Below, piece by piece: positions 59,030 through 64,000 of a DNA stretch of 64,000 bases. Source of the stretch: Symbiodinium natans (Eukaryota; Sar; Dinophyceae; Suessiales; Symbiodiniaceae). The stretch lies in contig CAJNDS010001125.1 of assembly GCA_905221605.1 (NCBI GenBank), positions 248,001-312,000 of the forward strand, in the 5' to 3' direction. Position numbers and translations under genes: made by a program. Under the pieces are notes generated by a model. It was not told the DNA's origin and did no database searches. It worked only from the letters and a program-made list of their open reading frames with translations. Each line of letters opens with the position of its first letter. Positions within the stretch are counted from its first letter, which is position 1.

Positions 59030-60312
59030 GAGGTGCAGCTCCTAAGAGAGCGCCGCCTGCTGGTGTGAACCCCCCGCCTCCCAGGCGGAGAAGGGTGGAA
59101 CCGCAGGATGAGCAAGCCCCTGAGCCCGGGCCACAACACGTGCAACCCCCTGAGCCCTTGGTGGATAACCAGGCTCAGGGGAGGAGGAATCCTGGAGTTG
59201 TGCTTCGGGAAAATCCTCAGCTCGAGCAGCACAATCCTGTGCACCGCCCCCCAGCCGTGGTGGCAAACCAGGCTGAGAGGGATGAACCTCCTGGAATTGT
59301 CCTTCGGGAGAATCCCCATGCACCTGGGGCTGGTCCGGTTTTGGGTGCCCCAGACCAGGACAGCTGCTCTGAAGAAAGCGAGGAGGAGCCAATGGTGCCT
59401 GATCCCATTGTGCATCCCGAGCCTCCTCCAGCACCGCCAGCTGCGCCTATGTTGCCTGCCCCGTTGAACTTTGACGATATGGATCAAGAAGCGGGCGCAG
59501 CCTTTGCTATTGCTGAGAGGGCTCGCAATACCAAGCCAGGACTGGTGGCTTTCAAATCCGAGCTGGGCTATCCTGGTGTCTTCCAGGCCCTTCCCAAGGA
59601 CCTGATCCACGTGTGGTTCAATGACACGGGGGACAGCACTGCGGCGTATATCCACAATGGAAGAACCAGATTCGGATATGACGCTGGTGGTGGCTACGTC
59701 TTGAAGGTTGGGACGAAGCAGGCCTTTGGAGATGAGGTGGCGATTTCGGCCTTGCTGCCTAAGGTGGCAGCCACCATCATTGGGGCTGGATCTACGACAC
59801 TGCAGGTGCTGCTCTCTGGGCGACCATGGGAGTTCAGGTCCCATTTGGTGGCGTGGTCGATGGTGGAAAAAATCGAGCTCCTCACGGATTATGGTTCTCG
59901 GAACCAGATCCACCCTCAGTGGTCCTTGTATGCCTTCGCCCTCCTTTTGCAATTGAGCCGTCATTTTGCTCTTCGTGATGTGTCAAAAACCAACCTGGGA
60001 ATTAAGCCAGGACTCAGTGCTGCGACGCCCATGTTGTGTTTTTTCGATCTCGCGGATTGGCACTTCGAAGGGCTTAATGCTGGAAGGTGGATTCCCAAGT
60101 ATAGCTTGCGCAGCTTCGTTGAGACCCTTCGATGTGTCTGTGACGTTACGCCATTGGAGCCGTATCTCCGCAGGCAGGCGGTGGTCCCTTGCCTCAACGA
60201 GATTATTGCAGGTCTCCCCGCTGCGCTCAAGGCAAACTTGGAAATCCAAATGGTCCTCATGGACGGCCGACTTTCTGATTGGGCTCACCTTGCTGCATTG
60301 GCTAACCAATAA
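58951..60312 (+). CDS. retroelement-associated ORF with protein-kinase-like domain
   Basis: A complete ATG-to-TAA frame of 453 codons. Residues 1-~170 are basic then Pro/Glu-rich and repetitive (two NPGVVLRENPQ / PPGIVLRENPH units). From about residue 190 a folded domain appears: FKSELGYPGVFQALPKDLIH, GYVLKVGTKQAFGDEVAISA, hinge-like LVAWSMVEKIELLTDYG, then FALRDVSKTNLGIKPG and MLCFFDLADWHF. These line up in order with kinase elements: the VxxK lysine, an acidic alpha-C residue, the catalytic-loop RDxxxxN and a DFG-like FDLAD. The His of HRD is Leu and Gly of DFG is Ala. This is pattern reading, not a profile match; an active kinase, pseudokinase or unrelated fold are all possible. It lies 120 bp after the RNase H ORF on the same strand and carries no stop or frameshift. 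Confidence 0.6.
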   Translation: MPPKHKSPASKAYSKARPGKRERARLRGAAPKRAPPAGVNPPPPRRRRVEPQDEQAPEPGPQHVQPPEPLVDNQAQGRRNPGVVLRENPQLEQHNPVHRPPAVVANQAERDEPPGIVLRENPHAPGAGPVLGAPDQDSCSEESEEEPMVPDPIVHPEPPPAPPAAPMLPAPLNFDDMDQEAGAAFAIAERARNTKPGLVAFKSELGYPGVFQALPKDLIHVWFNDTGDSTAAYIHNGRTRFGYDAGGGYVLKVGTKQAFGDEVAISALLPKVAATIIGAGSTTLQVLLSGRPWEFRSHLVAWSMVEKIELLTDYGSRNQIHPQWSLYAFALLLQLSRHFALRDVSKTNLGIKPGLSAATPMLCFFDLADWHFEGLNAGRWIPKYSLRSFVETLRCVCDVTPLEPYLRRQAVVPCLNEIIAGLPAALKANLEIQMVLMDGRLSDWAHLAALANQ

Positions 60313-60720
60313 GCTTGGGCCTTCCAAGCTTTTGGTGTTGTCAGTCCGGTCTTGGGGTCTCCAGACCATTCAAGGCGTGGGCCCAGTCTTGTTTGCTGTG
60401 TGTGATTGCAGAAGCTCGGGTTGTTGAACCCCGACTGTCACAGCCTGCTACCGTGAGTCTGCGTGCTTGGGTGTTCCAAGTGCAGCTAGGCCTTGGTGTA
60501 ACCAGGCCTCAGGCATGGGTGCCAGCCTGAAGTGAGTGGCGCAGCTTGTAGCTGTAGGGTAGGTGTAACCCCGACTGTCTCACTTCTGAGCTTGGACTCA
60601 AGGCCTACTCCTTGCAGCTACTGCGTGAGTGGCTTGTTACTTTCTTAGGGTAGGTGTTCACCCGACTGTTTCACACAGAGCCAATGGACTCAAGGCCTCC
60701 GGCCGCTTCGTGCTTGCGTG

Positions 60721-60781
60721 GTAAAATTCACCTGGCTCAAGGTTTCGGCTCAACCCCGGTGGGGTGCTCAGGTAGAGAGCG
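60721..60781 (+). repeat. 60-bp direct repeat, copy 1 (copy 2 at 62847-62906)
   Basis: Both copies start GTAAAATTCACCTGGCTCAA and continue with CGGCTCAACCCCGGTGGGGT then CAGGTAG. They differ by a few bases and a short insertion. The nine bases TGGCTCAAG equal the 3' end of the dinoflagellate spliced leader as I know it, but the rest does not match, so a leader relic is only a weak possibility. Confidence 0.75.
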
Positions 60782-60950
60782 TCTTTAGTGCCGTTGTGGC
60801 TGGCCCTGGGGCTTGTAACTAAGGGTAGGTTCCGTTTTGAGGCCTGGCAAAACTGTGTTTGCTCGTAGGCCGGCTGACCGGCTAAGCTGTCATAGAGCGG
60901 CGGCCCGCCAACTGCTGCCGTCGACGAAGGGCGTTCGAGTGCACAGTTCT

Positions 60951-62730
60951 CGGCCTCGCTTCGCTGGAGGGAAGCTTTTCGTCCTCGCGTTGCTGAGGGA
61001 ACCTTGTGACCTACAGTCTGCTCTGGGTCACAGTGAGAGTTGCAGCCTCGCTTTGCTTGAGGGGTGACGCTAGCCTGTTGCTCATCAGAGATTCCTGCTG
61101 TCTCTGGGTGAGCAAAACCCACCGACCCTCATTTGGATTGAGGGCTGTGCTGAAGGTGAGTTTGGGTTCCTCGCTCACTTGAGTGGAAAACGAAGGTGAG
61201 ACCGAAACACGGGGGAAACGGCCAGGCACGCTGCAGACAGTGCAGGCCAACGTCGCACTGCAAGAGGCATCCTTGCAGTGGCGACTGGAGTGTCCCGAAC
61301 AATTGCGGTGTGCTCGAGCCCAAGCTTGCAGGTTTTCGGGGATCTGCAAGCTGAGCACAACAGGATTTCTTCGCAGGTAGAATCAGGTAGAAAAGATTTG
61401 GCCCAACCCTGGTGGATCTGCCTGGACATAAAAACCAGAGGCATCAGTGTCGTAAAGCTCATTGACTGGTGCTACTGAGAAACCGTTGCCAAGGAACTTG
61501 CAGTAGGACTGTGGTGCGGCGCAGTGCAAGTTGAAGAGCAGCTGGTGGTGGCTGCTCCCCGGAAAACCAATAGTCCAAGAAGCCTCCTTCGGCCTCGCTC
61601 CGTGCTGAGGGTTTGTAAGGGTTGGTATTGGCCGGAAAGGATTCAGATGGAGGTTACCCGATCTTCGCGCTTTTCCCATCTGAAGGCAACCAATGGTAAT
61701 CAGCCTGCTGGACATGGCAGGCCTGCTTTTGTTTACATCCACGTCTCCTGCAAGGGCTGGGGTCTGTCCGTGCACACAGACAAGGCGGAACCTTGCAGAT
61801 GTTTAGGTCCTCGCGGCACGGCCGCTGGAGGTTGTTTGAAGATGTTGGCTCTCACTATCTGGTGAGTGGTTTGTATGGGCACTTGCTGGGGCAAGGCGGC
61901 TCTGGCGTCTGAGGATGGTACATGTGCTGGCTGCTGAGTACGGGCCACCGAAAGAGACCTGTGGTAAGACAAGCGATGAAAGGAGCCGAACTCCTAAAGA
62001 AAGGACAGGCTAGCTCACGCGGACGCCACGCAGAGTATGTGTTACTATCTTCAGATGTTGGAGCCAAATTGCCAGCCTTGTGACGTGAGATGTGGTGTTT
62101 GGATTCGGCCTCAAGCACTGGAAGGCCTACAACAACAAATCCGAATGAAAACTGTGGTCCTAAGACACGCGGTGCAGCTGCTTATACGTGGCACCGCGGG
62201 GGTCACATAGAGATAGAGGGCTTGCCAGCAGGGGAACTCTGTCTAAAGAGAGCCCTGGCTCAGTGAGGAGCTGAGGGCCTGGCTGCGCTGATGCAGCGGA
62301 ATGGTTGTTCGGCCTCGCCTCCGCTGAGGGAACAACAGTCAATGCTTCTCTGCAGTGTCGGTCCGGGTTAGTAAGAGCGAGAACGCCGGGACCTCGAGCT
62401 GCAGTTTTACCATGAAGCAACCGCGTGAGATGCATTATTGGTCAACTGGTGAGTAAGAGCGAGAAAGCCAGGGTGACGCTACTTTGGGGGAGGCTGCAAG
62501 GCACGGTTAGTAAGTGCGAGAAAGCCGGAGCTGCGGACGAACCTGGAGTAGCAGTTTTTCATACCTCACGTGTTTCACTTTGCGGCCTCGCATGCGCTGA
62601 GGAAATATGCCTCGAACAGAACATCCAGTGCTGAGTGGGGATTGCCAAACTTACGGAGGCTGATGCCACAACAAGTGCCTCAACAGCAATGCATGCGGAG
62701 GGCAAAGTTCGGCCTCGCGAGTGCTGAGGG
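60951..62730 (+). repeat. family of seven small hairpins, GGCCTCGC...GCTGAGGG
   Basis: Copies at about 60951-60970, 60981-61000, 61043-61064, 61590-61611, 62310-62331, 62583-62602 and 62710-62730. Each has CCTC pairing with GAGG across an 8-10 base GC-rich centre, and most are preceded by TTCGG. Loop sequence varies while both arms are kept, as expected of a structural element. Confidence 0.7.
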
Positions 62731-62985
62731 TTGCAGCTGAGAGAGGGCCTAGCTGAGAACGCAACACCTCAAGCGAGGTAATTTTTAGTTTAGTTTCACC
62801 TTGACCAACGGCCCCTTCGGGTGGCTACGCCTCGCAGCGTGCAGACGTAAAATTCACCTGGCTCAAGTCTCGGCTCAACCCCGGTGGGGTGCACAGGTAG
62901 CAGAGCGGTAGCTGTGTGAACCAGCCTCGAGTCCCCTAACTGTTTTGGGTACCAGGCCTGCTTTTTCACAGCCTTCATTTGAGCC

Positions 62986-63903
62986 ATGTCCAGAGCACCT
63001 GTGCAGTCGAGACCCTCACTGCCAACAAGTGACGGGTTGGAGTCTTCTCACCCAACTTGCGATGCAGAGAGCCAGAAGGAAGGCACGGCCCGACTGGAGG
63101 GCGAAGCAGCCCGGCTTGGGGAACTCTTCCCTTATGCGAGTCCTCTTACAGCCGGCTGTGGAGTTTCTCCAGCTTTGGAAGACCAGGTAAGAAGCTCGAG
63201 CAACCTGGCAAGTGTAGAGCGAACTTGGGCCCATAGAGCCAATTGTGGTCCCAGCCAAAGCAGGACTTTCCACCAAGCACTCTGCTTTCGCTGGCATCAC
63301 AAGGGCCGGAAAGAGTGGCTGCTCCTCTCCGAGGACAGCAGCGTGTATTTTGTTCGCACCAGCAAATCCGGCAAAACAGTCCGAGCCGGACCTTGTGGGC
63401 AATGGAGATGCATGGAAGACCCAGCAGAGCTCCACGGGGGAACGGGAGGCGACCCGCCCGTGCAGTGGCTTCGCCTTTTGAACTTCAATTGCACTGGCTG
63501 TGGTAACATTCCAACCCATAACCTCAACTTCGTGCCTGGTCCTGGGGAAAGGCAACCAGCGATCTTGTATGGAGAGGATGGAAGACGCATCGAGCTCCAA
63601 TGTGCCCTTTGTCTTGAAAACTTCCTGGGGTGCACGTGGAGCTGGCCGAGCTTCGATCAAGCAGTCAGGAGACAGGTGTTTCTGGACGATGCCTCCCTGG
63701 CTGACTTGCGTCAGTTAGGTCACCAAGGTACGGAGCCCGCAGAATCTTCGCTGGCGCCGCTGTCTTCTGCAGCCAGCGCACATGGCTGGACCTTCCTTGA
63801 GGAAGGGTGTTCTCAGGATCTAGACTCCCCAGAAGAAGCATGCAGCAGTGAATGGCTTGAGTGTGGCTTTGAAGACTTGGAAGACATCCCCTGGGAGGTC
63901 TGA
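62986..63903 (+). CDS. Cys-rich ORF in the retroelement region, unrecognised
   Basis: A complete ATG-to-TGA frame of 305 codons, following the second 60-bp repeat by 80 bp. The N-terminal third is Ser/Glu-rich and probably disordered. The middle reads HQALCFRWHHKGRKEWLLLS and EDSSVYFVRTSKSGKTVRAG, then a zinc-binding pattern FNCTGCG ... LQCALCLENFLGC (two CxxC pairs plus Cys). The C-terminal part is acidic (EEGCSQDLDSPEEACSSEWL). The strand and neighbourhood suggest a further ORF of the same retroelement or the ORF1 of a following copy. Function not recognised; nucleic-acid binding is a guess from the Cys pairs. Confidence 0.5.
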   Translation: MSRAPVQSRPSLPTSDGLESSHPTCDAESQKEGTARLEGEAARLGELFPYASPLTAGCGVSPALEDQVRSSSNLASVERTWAHRANCGPSQSRTFHQALCFRWHHKGRKEWLLLSEDSSVYFVRTSKSGKTVRAGPCGQWRCMEDPAELHGGTGGDPPVQWLRLLNFNCTGCGNIPTHNLNFVPGPGERQPAILYGEDGRRIELQCALCLENFLGCTWSWPSFDQAVRRQVFLDDASLADLRQLGHQGTEPAESSLAPLSSAASAHGWTFLEEGCSQDLDSPEEACSSEWLECGFEDLEDIPWEV

Positions 63904-64000
63904 CCTAATACGGCCCCAACCCACTCAAATTGCAGGAGCTATGCCCTGCCAGAATCAAGGGTGAGACTCTCCCCTCCGGAATCCAATGTCATAGAGGAGA
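63904..64000. other. right edge, nothing recognised
   Basis: Ninety-seven bases after the TGA with no feature. Confidence 0.5.

Larger units (their letters stand above)
60313..62985 (+). other. non-coding tail of the retroelement region
   Basis: About 2.7 kb without supported coding. It is built from recurring short words: CCCGACTGT(C)TCAC near 60429, 60571 and 60661; CTCAAGGCCT near 60598 and 60689; (A/G)GTAAGAGCGAGAA near 62369, 62453 and a variant at 62509; small CCTCGC...GAGG hairpins; and a duplicated 60-bp block. The style suggests a structured untranslated region belonging to the flanking ORFs. Confidence 0.5.

Noticed and set aside
60721-60781. Spliced-leader gene or relic
   Set aside because: Only nine bases match the 3' end of the known leader; the 5' part and any leader-gene context are missing. 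Kept only as a remark.
1-64000. tRNA, rRNA or snRNA genes
   Set aside because: No cloverleaf with conserved T-loop, and no rRNA-like conserved blocks, were seen on either strand by eye; a covariance search could change this.

Overview
The window looks like nuclear DNA of a dinoflagellate, most likely of the Symbiodiniaceae type. Four things point there. Short interstitial arrays of the plant/dinoflagellate telomere motif (CCCTAAA/TTTAGGG) are scattered through it. Genes are cut into short exons whose best-fitting junctions use GC or GA as well as GT donors, with AG acceptors usually followed by G. All recognisable host genes lie on one strand. The right quarter holds retroelements of kinds known from dinoflagellate genomes. 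This is inference from one window; no rRNA, tRNA or spliced-leader gene was found.

Layout. 0.4-1.6 kb is a GC-rich 41-bp tandem repeat with a 499-bp higher-order period. 1.56-2.43 kb is a sharply AT-rich, organelle-like island. From 3.7 to 48 kb every gene I can support is on the minus strand: the C-terminal domain of an NFU/NifU-like Fe-S protein (3.7-4.4 kb); several unrecognised exons (8-15 kb); a JmjC/cupin oxygenase-like protein with C-terminal EF-hands (16.0-17.6 kb); a gene with four tandem xanthine-phosphoribosyltransferase-like domains (20.35-25.07 kb); exons of helical or coiled-coil protein(s) (30.4-38.2 kb); a small secreted protein (43.4-43.8 kb); and a beta-lactamase-like serine hydrolase that seems to end in a Cys-rich and Ser/Thr/Gly-repeat tail (45.2-47.7 kb).

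Right end. 49.8-56.1 kb is a decayed Ty1/copia-like retrotransposon on the plus strand with integrase, reverse transcriptase, RNase H and an extra C-terminal domain that resembles a nucleotide-binding or methyltransferase fold. Directly after it comes a 5'-truncated LINE-like element (56.1-58.8 kb: RT from motif A onward, a frameshift, RNase H, paired zinc-binding motifs). A further ORF with protein-kinase-like motifs follows (58.95-60.31 kb), then a 2.7-kb tail with recurring small hairpins and duplicated blocks, and a Cys-rich ORF (62.99-63.90 kb).

The strongest new observation is the four-fold Xpt-like gene, whose exons can be assembled because the four domains align to each other and each resolved splice junction keeps frame. 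Second is the kinase-like ORF inside the retroelement region. Gene models are reconstructed by eye from translation, domain similarity and splice signals; 5' ends are mostly unknown.
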